A stretch of DNA of 64,000 bases from Amorphophallus konjac. Lineage: Eukaryota; Streptophyta; Magnoliopsida; Alismatales; Araceae. A program made the translations under genes and the position numbers. The stretch is from assembly GCA_022559845.1 (NCBI GenBank), contig CM040125.1, positions 285,496,200-285,560,199 on the forward strand, in the 5' to 3' direction. The notes under the pieces are model-generated. The model saw nothing but the letters and a program-made list of their open reading frames with translations. It did no database searches and was not told the DNA's origin. Positions 45,863 to 57,602 of the stretch are shown in pieces. Each line of letters opens with the position of its first letter. Position 1 is the stretch's first letter.

Positions 45863-48800
45863 CTACTGTATGTGAACCCACACTCCCTTGCTGGGCACCC
45901 CTTGGTACACCACGAAGAGCATGTAGTAACCCGGCGGAGCAAGAACGGCGTTCGGCGGTGCCATCACCGTGGCCTTATAGCTCCCCGCCCCAGCGGGTTC
46001 CACTTGGGTGATCTTCAGCATGAGCAACCGCTGGTTCATCGAGTAGCCGTGCGTGGTGAACGGTGGGGCATACATGGTCACCGATACGGTCGAGTTGGTC
46101 AGGTCGATGTTGGCCATCTGGAACTCCACAGTGAAGCTCCCGTCGTACGTGAGCTCGTCGGGGACGCCGCCCTCCGCGATCGCGGGCCGGCTGGCCTGCA
46201 GCTGGGGGTCCAGGTAGGGCGGATAGAACTTCTCCACCCTCAGCTCGGTGGGGTAGGGCACGCCCGTGAACATGTAGCCGTCGTTGGTGTTGCTGCCGGC
46301 GACGAGGATGGTGCCGTCTAGGAGGACGGCGCTGGTGGAGTGGTACATGCGGGGAATGGTGCTGGGGCTGAGGATCCTGAAGCGCTTGGCGCGGGGGTTC
46401 GTGGGCGTGTAGAGCAGTGGGCTCAGCGCCGGGTCGCGGGCGAAGCCCCACCCGGCGGCACCCTTGGAGGCACCATTAATGATGAGGACCTCGCCGTTGG
46501 GAAGGATGAGCATGTCGCTCATGACGCGGGCCATGGGCATGAGCTCTATCCGCCACGCCTCGTTTGGCCTCATGATGTTGATCCGCCCGCAGGTGCGCAG
46601 CGACGGCAGGAACGTCCCCGCCCCGGCCTGCTTGGCCGACAGCGGTGGCGAGCCGCCGCATACAAGGACCTCGGCGGGGATGCTCCCGTCCTGGCGGCGG
46701 CGGTAGAGCTTCAGTGGCAGGATGACTGACATGCCGGAGGCGGGGTAGCTGCGTGACCCGCCCTCGAGCTCGGGGAACTCCCGGACGACCTTGTTGTTCT
46801 TGTAGTCGAGGAGGATGGATCGGCTGTTGGCGAAGACGAAGAGGTTGCCGTCGGGGGAGAGGTGGACGAAGGGGTAGAGGTTGTCCTCAACCTCGTCGGT
46901 GGTCTCACGGAGGAGGGGGAGCCAGCGGCTGTCTTTGGGGGTGTTGGACTGGCCCGCCTTGGGCACGAACTCGTACCCGAACTGCCGCCGCCCGCCGATC
47001 ACGATGAACCTGCCGTCGGGAAGTATTTGCTGGGTGGCGTACCTGCATGCAGGCCCAATCAAACCATCACCAAAACGCATCACCATGCTGCAACAAGGAT
47101 CGTGCAAGGCCTAGCTAGTAAAGTAGATGATGAAAAAAAGATTAAACATACCATCTCTGCCCGGAAAGGGCAGTGGGGAATTCCTGCCAGTCGCAGGTGT
47201 CGCAGGGACCGAGGTTTCGCACAGCCGGTCCCCCGTCATTCCACCCGCCCGTCTGCACTAGGACGCCGTCCGGCGCGAAGGCGCCGGAAGAGCACCAGGG
47301 GTTCGTCAAGACCTGGGAGGGTGCGGCGGGCATGCATGTGAGGCCGATCCCGACTCGGGAATCAAATGGGGAGTCATGATTACAAGAAACAGAGCCGGAC
47401 GCGGGCCGGTTTTGGTGTGCTGATGATAGGGCATTCAACGAATTCGCACATGCACAAGGATCATCATGCATCCTTGGAACCCCCAAAATTCAAATTCTAA
47501 TAGACAAGGGATTAATAGCGCCTCAAAGAGAGCGAAGAAAGAGACGTATATGAAATTTGCGTAGTAACAGCAACTTTTGCAAGTGATTGTGGAAGCATTG
47601 CGCTTATATGAATTATTCAAAAATTGAGTTTACGTTAATCTGTTTTTGTAAATATTGGTAATTTTTTCTGTTAAAAAATTTCACAATAATAACCAAATAA
47701 ATTCATAGTCGAAGTACGTACCTTGCAACGGAATCAAAAACATGCACACACAAATACAGTAGAAGCTAAACCCAGGTGTGCACTTTTATGCGGGCACGAG
47801 ACTAGTTACCAGAGTCGGGATAATCCGTGACCATCTTTTAGAACAAGTTTTGCTCATAAGGAGAGAGAAGACGTGGACAGAGATAAAGAGGCTGCCGCGT
47901 CCATCACTGGCGCTACACACTTTTAGTTTCTTCTCTCTCTATGCACACAGGCATTTATTCACTCTCTCTTCATTCCGCCTCACACACACACACACACATA
48001 GCCAACGGGGACCAAGGCGACCTAAGCCGAGACTCTCACATAGTGCATCTCACACCACCCCACACACAACACCCTTAGGGGGTGTTTAATTACAGGAACA
48101 AGGGGGTCTTTTTCTTGGTGGCCATGGAGAGGAGGCCAAGGCATCGTGGAGAGGAAGAGACAGAGAGGGCTTGGGGCGCCTCAGAAGAAGAAGGGCCGAT
48201 GGCCAACTTATTCGAACACGGAAGAGAGAGGGGCGATGTGGCCCTTCCCTGAAAGCGGGAGAGCGCCATCGCGGCGCATCTGAGAGCACCATGTCAAGGG
48301 AGGTGACCGGATCCGCTCGCGTTGAGCAGATCCCACAAAAGGAAGGCAGCGTCAAAGGGCGTCTCCGCAGGTAATGGGCCCCACCCATCCCGGTAACACT
48401 TTCTGACTCAATGACCTGTATTTGTTCGTAACAAAATATCAAAACGAATATGGCTGTGCAAATCCTATTTGTGCCTGCCTAACCTTATTCACTTACATAT
48501 CCCACTTTTACCATTCTAAAATGCCTCATCTTTTCACAAGAAACGTGAAGGGTTGGAGAGACAATTCAAGCACAAGCGTAGGTTAGGGTATCGATCCATT
48601 GACGTTTGAGGGGTAGCGGACATAGTGGTCCGGGCCACAAACGACCATGCGTGATGGGCTCAGCCACCCTTGCGTCCCGATGGACTAAGTACTCTGCGTG
48701 ACCTACGTTTAAGCGTTGGAATGATAATGGAAAGGAGACGTTGCCATAGAGGAGGGCAGAGGCCGGGGGGGGGGGGCACCTTAAGCGGCTTGATGGTTCC

Positions 48801-49196
48801 GGTCTCGGTGTCGAAGTCCACCGCATGAGCATAGCAGTCCTGCGTGTTGGTCTTATTGGACGGGTCCGGGCGGCAGTTGCCGGCGGGGAGGGAGATGTTG
48901 GAGGCGCCGAAGTTGGTGGCGTCGAACATGACGACTCGGTTGGTGTGCATCACCACCATGTGCATGGCCGACACGCCGGAGTTCTTGCTCACCAGCTTCC
49001 ACTCGCCGGTGGACTCCTGGCCCGTCGTCGGCGCCTCCACTTCCTCTGTGGGGGCGTCGCTGGCGGGGGCCTCACTCCCCAAGAGGCTCGTGGACGCCGC
49101 TTCCTCCAGGACGCCCAGGAGTTGGGCGAACCCGGTGGCCAGGATGTGGGGGAGGAGGAGGAGAAGGAAGAGGGTCGCCTGCAGTTGCTTCGCCAT
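45863..49196 (-). CDS. Glyoxal/galactose-oxidase-like secreted oxidase (aldehyde oxidase GLOX type), 3 exons
   Basis: Join, minus strand: exon 1 49196-48780, exon 2 47312-47152, exon 3 47042-45863; 1758 bases, 585 residues. Donors GTGCCC and GTATGT and acceptors CTCCCAG and CATGCAG keep the frame (TIKPLK/VLTNPWCSSG; QRW/YATQQILPDG). The start chosen opens a signal peptide, MAKQLQATLFLLLLLPHILA; an ATG 16 codons upstream would hide it. WCSSGAFAPDG probably carries the Cys of the Cys-Tyr cofactor. RMYHSTSAVLLDG (Tyr-His) and TTHGYSMNQR (His) match the copper ligands. The family oxidises aldehydes or alcohols to give H2O2, in plants in the apoplast and often in anthers. Length and ligands look intact. 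GC-rich exons contrast with the flanks. Substrate is not predictable. Confidence 0.9.
47313..48779 (-). other. Intron 1 of the oxidase gene
   Basis: 1467 bp. It holds a short CA repeat (47980-47998) and a segment from about 48074 with GGGGGTGTTTAATTACAGGAA at its edge that could be a small transposon; I could not find matching ends. A G homopolymer lies just inside the donor (48765-48776). Confidence 0.7.
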
Positions 49197-49280
49197 CGCG
49201 GGAGGTTTGCCGTGAGAGTACTGATCGCTCCCCCGGGCCCTCAACCCTTATCCCCGCTCCTGCCCGGGTGCTCTCTGGCT

Positions 49281-49291
49281 ATTATTTACTC
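49281..49291 (-). promoter_or_regulatory. Possible TATA-like box of the oxidase gene
   Basis: The minus strand reads AGTAAATAATA about 85 bases upstream of the chosen ATG. It is the only AT-rich box in this GC-rich stretch. Confidence 0.4.
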
Positions 49292-49899
49292 TCCTCTCGC
49301 CTCACTTCGTCCGCAAACACACCGGTGGCTGGTCTTCACATGTGGGGCTAATTTTGGTCGGATCTCCAACGGAGGTACGAAAATAGGAAGGGGCACCTCC
49401 GCAAGGCTTGGCCCTTCAGGGCCGAGCTGGTCCGTTCGCGCGCTTCTGCCGAGAAACCACAGGTTTCTGACTGAAAGCTAATTCCCACGACATTTCGATT
49501 AATGTAACATTACAGAGTTTTTAAGCCCAATGTAATTAAGGTTGGATATATATTAACGTTGCATACACGAGCAAATTTATAACTTGTATCCATCAATAAA
49601 TATCTAGCTGTAATGGAAGAGATTTAGAAAAGAAGGGGGTGTACATGAAGTCGTTGGGGACTTGTTGGCATGGCGGTCGCTCGAAATCAACCAATTGGGC
49701 TTCATGGATATTTGGGAGAGTTCGCAGTTTTGAAGACGGGACGGGACCGAATGAGTTTGGCTTGAACATTTTAAGGCGAGGTGTGCACCGTCCAGCATCT
49801 TTAATTTTATTAATTTTTTAATTTATTTGGAAGTTGTAGAGGCAGGAATCTAGTTCCTATGTCACGTACCATATTTCTCTATTTATTTGTCAGAGAGAT
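49292..49899. other. Upstream intergenic region of the oxidase gene
   Basis: No coding frame of note; ordinary AT-rich sequence from 49490. Confidence 0.5.
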
Positions 49900-50660
49900 C
49901 ATCGGACACCTGCGGAAGCCTGTAAACACCAGAAGAGAGGGCGTCATAAGGAGCCCCGGGCGCTACCCCATGGGACAACCCTCCGATGTTTAAATCAGTA
50001 ATAGTTCAAGTGAAGAACAGAGAAGGGTAGGAGAGAGAGAGAGGAGAGTGGAGGTCGTAGTAGGAGATCTCTGAGAGAAGTGTAGGTCTTCCGGACGAGT
50101 GCTCTCCGACCCCAGTGGTGACCCAGAGAGTGCTCGCTGGGTGGTAAGGTAGTACGGGAGGGATACTCTCTCAGGAAATGAACAGTCGTGACCTCTCTAG
50201 TAGCAGGGTGAGCAGCTCTTTGGCTTGTTTCTCAGTAGGCGTTTCTTGGTGAAGTTCACTGTGTGTTGTCAATTAATTTCCTGTGTCCTGGTGCTTTGTC
50301 GAGGTCCCATTTATATAGGGGGTTGTCCTGGTGTCGAAGGCCTATCCCTTAGCAGGGTAAGGCGTAGATCGTGGAGCAATGTTTCCCACGATTATGGCGG
50401 GAGTTTCCAGTTGAGAGGCGGTTACCCTGGTGTCGGCCGGTCCACAGGTGAGTCTTACGGCGCCTGTGGAGCGTGCTCACCCTTCGTGGAGTTGAAGCCA
50501 GCGTTCTTGGGCCGTCCGTAGCGGCCCGGGGTTGTAGTGGCCCGTTAGGCGCGTCGTGGACCGCAAGTCGAATTGGGTGTGCTGTAGATGGGCCCGATAT
50601 GGGCCGAGCTAGATTTACCCTCCTCACTAGCCCCCCACTCTCAGATGTCGAGCACTTTTC
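49900..50660 (+). repeat. Gypsy LTR-like fragment
   Basis: CCTCCGATGTTTAAATCAGTAA (49980-50001 region), a TATA-like ATTTATATAGGGGG at 50309-50322 and a closing TTTACCCTCCTCACTAGCCCCCC are features of certain gypsy LTRs (Tat/Athila kind). There is no interior and no matching end. Inference only. Confidence 0.45.
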
Positions 50661-50732
50661 GAGATCTGAGAGATGAGTTGAAGAGGGTACGTTGGGAGAT
50701 AGTTGCGAGGATGGTCTCCTCGTACTACTTGT

Positions 50733-52580
50733 TGTTGGGTATAGTTTTGTTTTCATGATGTCAAAACAACATGAAGTCATTTGGTCATTTCAATTCCAAG
50801 TGTGAAAATACATAAATGCAATTCTACATAACTTGTTCTTCAATATTCCACACACATTCTATTGATTTTCAAATTGAAATTGTTTAAATGATGCTTTCAG
50901 GATTGTTTGCAAGATGAAAATATGCAATCGGACATTTGATGTTTGAAAGCAGGTGCTATAAGAGAGATCTATGAAGAGGAAGTCGACTTGAGGAATCACA
51001 GGTCACCCGTCAGCTCAAGGGAAATAGCTATGGATTAGTGGTGAAAAATAGATGGCTAGTGGTGAATAATAGGAGATAAGGCTGATATATACCACAATAT
51101 TGGTGAGAAATAGACATCAAGGCTGAAGAGCGCACAACATAAGAAGAAACATTAAGCTATGTCGACGCAGCACTACCGTAGTGTCAACACAGTCAAGGCT
51201 CATCCTCTATCAAGCTGAAGACAAAGCAACCATGAAGAAATCACGCGGCAACGTTGACGCAGTGTTCACACAACGTTGACGCAGTCGAAGGCAGACTTCA
51301 CACAAGTTAGAATTCTTTAGAAGCATCTGCCAATGAAGAACATAAAAGGTGAGAACCATCAAGGCAACAAGCTGAAGCTGTGAAGAATCGCCCAAATAGC
51401 TGATAAGTTAAAAACTCCATGCAACGTCAACACAGCCTCAAAGCAGCGTCGACGGAACCAAGTCTTGGACAAGCTTTGAAGCTCATACACAACACAAGGT
51501 TGACAAATAAACTGGCAAGGGTGAATAATGTATGATGCCAGTGACAAAAGAACAATAGAAGTGAACAACAACAAACAGCTGTGGCACATGAATATCATTT
51601 GTCATAGAAGATCCATAAGGATGACAAATGTGGAAGAACTATGAAGAAAGTCTCATAAGGATGATATATGGTGCAGCATAGTTGAGTAAGATCAACGTTG
51701 ATGAAGAATGGTCAACAGGAAAGAAGAAGATTTTGTTCTAGGAACAAAAGGCCTTAGCAGTGACAAATGAAGCCTTAGCAGTGACAAATAAAGCCTCAAC
51801 AGTGTAAAATATACACATAAGGCTGACAAATAGATTTTGGCGATGGCTCAAGGATAAATTGGAAAAAGAGAAGGCGACGGCTATTCAGCACAAGGGTGAC
51901 AAATAGCCAATAAGTCTGACAAATAGCCGTTAAGGGTATAAAATAGGTTCCAAAGGGTGATAAATGGTTGGGCACGTGGAAGACTTAAAAAAGTCACATG
52001 CCTTCGACCTCCAATCACTTGCACATGACCCCAGGCATCTGACAGGCTCCGTACGAGGCTGAATTGTCAAAATATTCCCTCCAAAGGTTTTTGAAAAATG
52101 AAAATTCAAATTAAAGCAAGGCCAAATCAAAGATTCAAATGCTCTGCCATACATATATATACACCATGATTCGAAAGATAGAGCATCAGAAATGAAGGTG
52201 GGAGAGAAAAATATATGAATCTGTTGTGAGAGTGTTCTTCGAAAGATAGAGAGAGCCAACTCGTGAGCTACAAAAAAAGAAAGAGAAAGAGAAAGAGAAA
52301 GAGACTGAAGGAAGAAGAAGAGAAATTGAGCAGCTCGAGAAAGTTTTCAAAGAAAGCTCTTGAACCAAGTTCAGAGCTATATTCGGTTCTCTCGACTGCT
52401 GTATTTTGCCCTTCGATTCATTGTATTTTACTTTTGTTCTTTGATTCTAGTTAAATTGTAGTTCTCTGATTGTGCATTGGTGCACTAATCGAAGGTGTGA
52501 TCAGTGGGTTACTGGTCACGTTCTGGTTTGCATACCAGGGTGCGAGGGTGTTCCTCGTATGCTGCCTTTGTGTAGTGTTT
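50733..52580 (+). repeat. Sirevirus-type LTR, 3' end cut off by CACTA insertion
   Basis: Starts TGTTGGGTATAGTTTTGTTTTC, the same plan as TGTTATGCCCATGTGGTTTTG at 2691. U3 holds CGTTGACGCAG / GTCAACACAG motifs (51160-51450) and many GGTGAATAAT/GTGACAAAT repeats to 51960. TATATATA is at 52154-52161. R begins GA-rich (52250-52330). It breaks at 52580 before the hairpin pair expected in U5. Confidence 0.7.
52154..52161 (+). promoter_or_regulatory. TATA box of the truncated LTR
   Basis: TATATATA ahead of the GA-rich leader, the same order as in the other LTRs. Confidence 0.6.
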
Positions 52581-52869
52581 CACTACAAGAAATTTGATTT
52601 ATAACAACAACAAAAATTACAAGGTAGAAAAATTGTTGTAATAAATGACATATAAAAATGAAACCTAAATATTGTTGTTAATAAATATAAAGTATTATTA
52701 TTAATAACAAAGGTTAAAATTTTGTTGTTATTTCCACAAAAATAATAACAAATAAAAAAATTGTTGTAAAAACCTTTTTATTTTATAACAAAATATTACA
52801 CCTTGTTGTAATTAGTTACATCTTTATTTTAACTAACAATCTAAAGTCGTTGTAAAAAACCCAAACTGC

Positions 52870-53300
52870 TTCTCCCGCCGTGCCACGTGCCCTCGCCCAC
52901 ACGACCTCTCCCACATCCCGCTTCTCTCTCCCTCTGATTCCATCCACATTCTCAATCCCTGCGATTCGTCTATATCTCCTAGAACTCCCATGCGCGCGAT
53001 TCCAGCGTCCTCCGCATCATCGGAAGCCAACCGCATGCCGTCGCCAGTGGGATCGCGGTGTCTGCCCCGTCTACACCCTCAAAGATCATCACACACTCTG
53101 GCCTCCCAATATCACTGCCCAGGTTCGCCGCCGAGGATCGAGTTGGTCGCCCAGGATCGCCTCTCAAGTTTGCCGCCCAGGATACCGTTCGTCGCCCGCC
53201 CTGGATCGCCGCCTAGCTTGCCCTGCCCTCTGGCCACCCAAGATCATCACCCACGATCACCGCCCAGGATTGCATTGGTCTCAGTTCTAAATTTTTTATT
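52870..53300. other. GC-rich stretch inside the CACTA element
   Basis: Contains imperfect repeats of GCCGCCCAGGATCG (53120-53270). Both strands have open frames for 100-136 codons (plus 52880-53290, 52990-53337), but the residues follow the repeat. Could be a captured 5' exon; not identified. Confidence 0.35.
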
Positions 53301-53543
53301 GCGAGGTGAATCAAGTGAAAATAAATTAAATATTTGATTTTTGTTGCATCCAGTTCTAAATTTTAATTGCTCCCACACCATACTATAATTGTTGCATTAA
53401 TCTGCAAATTGATTATGTTTTGAAGGTGGATGGTACCAGCTCCAATATGATTATGACTTTCTATGTGACTATGTAGTTTAGAACTTACCAAAGAGGATGA
53501 AATGATGTTGTCTTTTACCTGCATTGCAATACTATGTTTCAGG

Positions 53544-53925
53544 TTATAGCTTGCATATATAAGATCCATATGTTGTCATCTCCTTAGTGTACTTCAAATG
53601 TGATTTACTTAAGAAATTTGATTTATCTCCAACTGTTCCTGCTGTTGTAACAAAGACTGCATTGCCAATGGCAACTTCCCTTCCACAGGAATTAGAAAAT
53701 CTGCCTGTTTTGATGACCCGGGACAAGCTAGTTTGCACAAGTCAGCCTTATGAACATATTCTAGGACAACCGACCAAGGTTTCTTGCATATTTCCCAGGT
53801 AGTGTGATCAACAACAGTCTTTCCTCTGAGGCTTAACTCATATCCACTGATTCCTTCATTGTTGCATATTCTATTTGAGAGCATTATCACATCTTGTGAG
53901 TTTTCATCAACACAGATAATTTTGC
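53544..53925 (-). pseudogene. Captured fragment of a DWARF53/SMXL-type gene
   Basis: The minus strand reads ICVDENSQDVIMLSNRI, then GYELSLRGKTVVDH, KKPWSVVLEYVHKAD, then (after a one-base frameshift near 53741) VQTSLSRVIKTGRFSNSCGR and EVAIGNAVFVTTAG. This follows the C-terminal Clp-ATPase-like domain of D53/SMXL6-8 proteins (RGKTVVDYIA, KKP-SVVFLENVDKADFL, AI-TGKFPDSHGREVSI-NAIFVTT). Those proteins repress transcription in strigolactone signalling and are degraded through D14/D3. Only about 120 of roughly 1100 residues are present, so this is a non-functional capture. Confidence 0.75.
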
Positions 53926-54504
53926 ATCCACCAACTCACAAACTGTATTACCATGATCAACGGTTGTCACTGAAACTAATGTTTCAATAGTCTTAGATGA
54001 ATGTCGATTTGACCTGGATGCCACATTACCAGATGTCGAAGTTTTTGTACCCTTACCCCTCTGCTTCGTAGTGAGGAATCTAGATGCAAGAGCTTCCAGT
54101 GCTTTGGTAGTCAACGGTCGATTTCAAGTGCTCTGTCGCCGTGCATTCATAGTCGGATGCTGCTCAACAGAGACACCATTAGAATTTTCCCAAGGCTGAG
54201 GATCAGCCAGCAGATTCTGCCCTGTTTCGGATGGAAGTGAGCTCAACTTCAAGCTCAAATCATCCTGATTGTCTGCAACATCTGCATTAAATGTTTCACA
54301 AACGTCAAAATCTGGAGGAAATTGTGGCAAATTTAGATCAATCAAATCTCTTGGACAATGCTTTTCAGGTGGTAACTTCACCTCTCCAACACTACAAGCA
54401 CTGAAACAGTTGCCACTTTGGATACGTTCAGTACTCCCACTCGGACTACCTTCGACTGACAAGTTAGTCAATACTTTACCCAGAGATTTTAGCAACCGTG
54501 ACAA
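53926..54504 (-). pseudogene. Captured fragment of a second host gene (probable SANT/Myb-like nuclear protein)
   Basis: Two minus frames (54504-54124 and 54114-53887) join as one: PRDLIDLNLPQFPPDFDV, then NARRQSTRNRPLTTKALEAL with Lys/Arg-rich sequence after. The RRQ-TRNRP-TT-ALEA pattern resembles the C-terminal part of plant SANT-domain proteins of unknown function; I am moderately sure. A stop separates the two frames near 54120. The fragment abuts the D53-like one within a few bases near 53926, so two unrelated genes were fused inside the transposon. Confidence 0.5.
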
Positions 54505-57429
54505 ATTATAGGAATAAAATTCCTAAAGTGAATTAAACGTAAGGAAATTGGAAAAAAAACAAATAGTCAAGGCCAGACCACACACATAAATAACCTTTAT
54601 ACCACATATGGGCCTTACACGTAAGGGAACCAAATGGGCCAAAATATCCGGATAATAGAGTCGTCAAGCAAAAATAGAAAGAGCGCCCCTTGTTAAGGCG
54701 CCATTTTCAAAGAGCGCCCCTTGCCTAGGCGCTATTTTCTTCAGGATTAAAATATGGGAAATGACTCGCAGTGTTTTGTTCTAACTAGGACAGTGGCTGC
54801 TGCTCAAGAAAGTTCAGATCGAGTAGGTTTGATGCATGGGAAATACAAAACCTATTAGGATTTTTTACGTGGAAGATTAAGTTCCATTAGGATTCTAAAC
54901 CACAAATCTCTATAAATACCCTACCTCCATCGACGAGCCCCGGCTACTGTCGCTCTTTGCATCGACCTCGTCGTTCCTCTTTCTGCCACTGTTATTCTTC
55001 TTCCTGATCGTGCAGAGCTGCTGTTGCCTCTACGTGAGCCGTGTACTCGTAGAGGAGCCTTGCTTCTTCTTCCTCTTCCTTTCTTCTTCACGAACGGGCC
55101 TCTGCTGGTTTTCCTCTGCTGCCTTTCTACCGATGAGCAAGGAGAAGAATTTGCTTCTCCATCCTGCGTGGTCATGCTGCGGCTGAGAGAAGGAGCGGCC
55201 GTTCTTCTCACCACTACTGCGAGCTACTGCTGCTCTTATTATTTTCTACTTCAGCCGTGCTATCACGACAGAAGATCTTCTCCCTGCTGTGCAGTTGCTA
55301 CGGTTGCCGTTGTTATTTGCTGCTACTGCACCTATCCTTCCTCTCCATTTTCCACGATCTGTCAGCGACCAATTTATCACTAACAGGTAGGTGTTCTCAA
55401 GCTCTAAGCCAAATCCTGTAAACACTAAGCCCTAGGAATGCATATAGATCATTAGATATTAGTAGAATGACTTACAGTTTCTGTATCGGGTTCATTTTTC
55501 GTTTCTACATATAATAGTAAAATAGCGACCCATCCTTGGGCGCTATTAAGATTCAACGACTTCATGAACGGTCGTTATTCTCTTTGATATTCAATAATTA
55601 CCCATGTTTAAAATTTAATAACTATGTAACCTGATGTCTAATTTAATGCATGAGCATAGTTCTGGAATCCTGCTACTTTTCTCTTCTTGCCCATATATTC
55701 ACTTCTGCAAATTTTTATTTATTAAGAAAGTGACACTATTCATGTTAAATTGCATAAGAATGAAAGAACGACTGAACCCCACACACCATTCAATATAGCG
55801 CCCCTGTCCTGGGCGCTACATTCTGAAATAGAGACACTCTAGAGGGCGCCATATCCTCTGTGAATAAAAACTCCAAGAACTGTTATATAATTAAAAAATG
55901 TGGAATTTAGATATAACGACTCAACGAGAAGACTTTGTTCAATGATATAGAGGCCTAAGGTGCCATTTACCTGTTTCACATATTTCTTCCGAGTTTTCCT
56001 GTGACCCATACCGAGGGTTCTATTGGCACTATATCTCAGTCCGTAGATGTAGTCCCACGTTTTCATGATGGTTTCACATTTACCCCACTAACTCTCGGTG
56101 ATGAATGAGCCCTCTACTGGATATTCCTTCCTTCGGACTGGTAATTTCATCATAGAGACCTCCGTAAGTCTATGCGAAGCCTTAGATTCTCTAAAAGCAG
56201 CCGTGATACCGTATTCTATCAAGTCGCTCTAAACAAACGTGATGCATTAGCCCTCTTAGAGTGCTGCACTGGCCTCTTTGAGAATTGTTCTGTTGTAAGT
56301 AATTGGCGACAATGACTTGGGCGCCAAAAGGAATTGGCGACCTTCTCATTGTCGTTATTTCCCTGAATAGCGACCAGGGTCTGGGCGCTATTTCATTCAG
56401 CTTGTTCTGTTCACAGAAATAAGGCGACCATTCATATGGGCGCTATTTTTTGAAATCATGGCAGCCTGATGGGCGCTATTTACCCAGTTTTATGATGTGT
56501 CTCGATTCCAGACTATTTTAACAAGGAGTCATACTTGTTCAAAGTTCTATCCTTAAAATCCTTCATTGATGAAATCTACCTTATTATCCTACAATGGTTA
56601 TTCCTTTGGAATTCTATATTGGCTATAACTATAGTGGATGTCTAAAAATACATGACTCAATGCTTGCATATTTAGGGCCCGATCTGGTATTGGGAGGAGC
56701 ACCCGAAAGTACTTGTGCCCATGGGAGCTATTATTGATCACAGTGTGACATTGCACCGAAGTGCATGACTTGATAGATTGACATTCCACGACTCGTACTT
56801 GACTTGACATGACTTGCGTGACCCGGAACGGGTGTTTACTTGCTTGATAACATGATAGCCAATTCACTTGACGTGACGTGATATGTATACATGCTTGACC
56901 ATCTTTTACAGTCTACATGAAATCTTGAAATCTTGCTAAGTTCATTCTATTATCTCTTGCTATACTCTTTATCTAGTGTCGTTTCATACGTACATGCATA
57001 GCTATACTTGCATTCATGCAACATGTAATTTACTTAAAGCAAGCTAGTACTTGAGATATAATTCCTACAAAGCGTTCACTCACCTAGTATTTTTTCCCGT
57101 ATTTTTCAGGTAACTCCGATGACGAAGCTCATTCGGATGGGGATGGACATGAGTGAAAAGTGTAGAGCTGTGTCAACCATCCATACCATTATCCAGTCCC
57201 GTCTTTTCTATTTTCTTGAGTCGATCATTGTAATTTTCTTTTATTGAGTCCTAGTTCTCTCATTAAGGTTATGTAATAGAATTGTTATAATGGATATTAT
57301 GAATAAAGGATTTGGTTATCTCTACTTATGCGCACTCTGTCTACGTGTCGAATACACTTACGCTCTGATTGACATGATTGATATAACTCGTCACGCATAC
57401 CGGGTTCCTTCCGCGGTCGGGGCGTGACA
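54499..57429 (+). repeat. 5' LTR of the gypsy element (about 2.9 kb)
   Basis: Ends CGGGGCGTGACA. TATAAATA at 54911-54918. Carries at least eight hairpins with AATAGCG/CGCTATT or AGCGCCC/GGGCGCT arms at 54681-54734 and 55521-56480. The frame at 55024-55383 is Leu/Cys/Ser-rich and not called. Confidence 0.7.
54911..54918 (+). promoter_or_regulatory. TATA box of gypsy LTR
   Basis: TATAAATA, about 410 bases from the inferred LTR start, with a C-rich sequence following. Confidence 0.65.
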
Positions 57430-57436
57430 GTTTTCG

Positions 57437-57449
57437 TGGTATCAGAGCC
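57437..57449 (+). promoter_or_regulatory. PBS, tRNA-Met type
   Basis: TGGTATCAGAGCC seven bases after the LTR end. Confidence 0.9.
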
Positions 57450-57602
57450 TAGGATATTCAATTCCTAGGAAAGCAAGTCCAAGGATAGGTTTAAACCTTT
57501 ACCCGGTGAGATTGGGTAGAGCCAAGGGTTAAGTTAATTTAGGTACTTAAACATTTGGATTAATCACATATTGATAGAGTTATTAAAATCTTGTAGGTAC
57601 AT

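Larger units (their letters stand above)
52581..54498. mobile_element. CACTA (En/Spm-type) transposon, left end, with captured host gene fragments
   Basis: CACTACAAGAAA at 52581 is the standard plant CACTA terminal repeat, preceded by TTT as the likely 3-bp target. 52600-52860 holds repeated TTGTTGTAA/TTGTTGTTA motifs in both orientations, as expected for the subterminal region. No transposase is seen. The other end is not in the window; the gypsy element at about 54499 interrupts it. Confidence 0.75.

Noticed and set aside
45872..47007. Long frames opposite the oxidase exons (149, 158, 129 codons)
   Set aside because: Shadows of GC-rich exon 3; GC-biased third positions keep the other strand open.
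49949..49965. CGTCATAAGGAGCC also at 29451
   Set aside because: Too short alone to prove the two regions belong to one LTR family.
52880..53290. 136-codon frame in the CACTA element
   Set aside because: Follows GCCGCCCAGGAT repeats; no motif recognised, other frames equally open.
55024..55383. 119-codon Leu/Cys-rich frame in the gypsy LTR
   Set aside because: Sits in R/U5 just after TATA, built from CTT/CTG-rich sequence; no coding signal.
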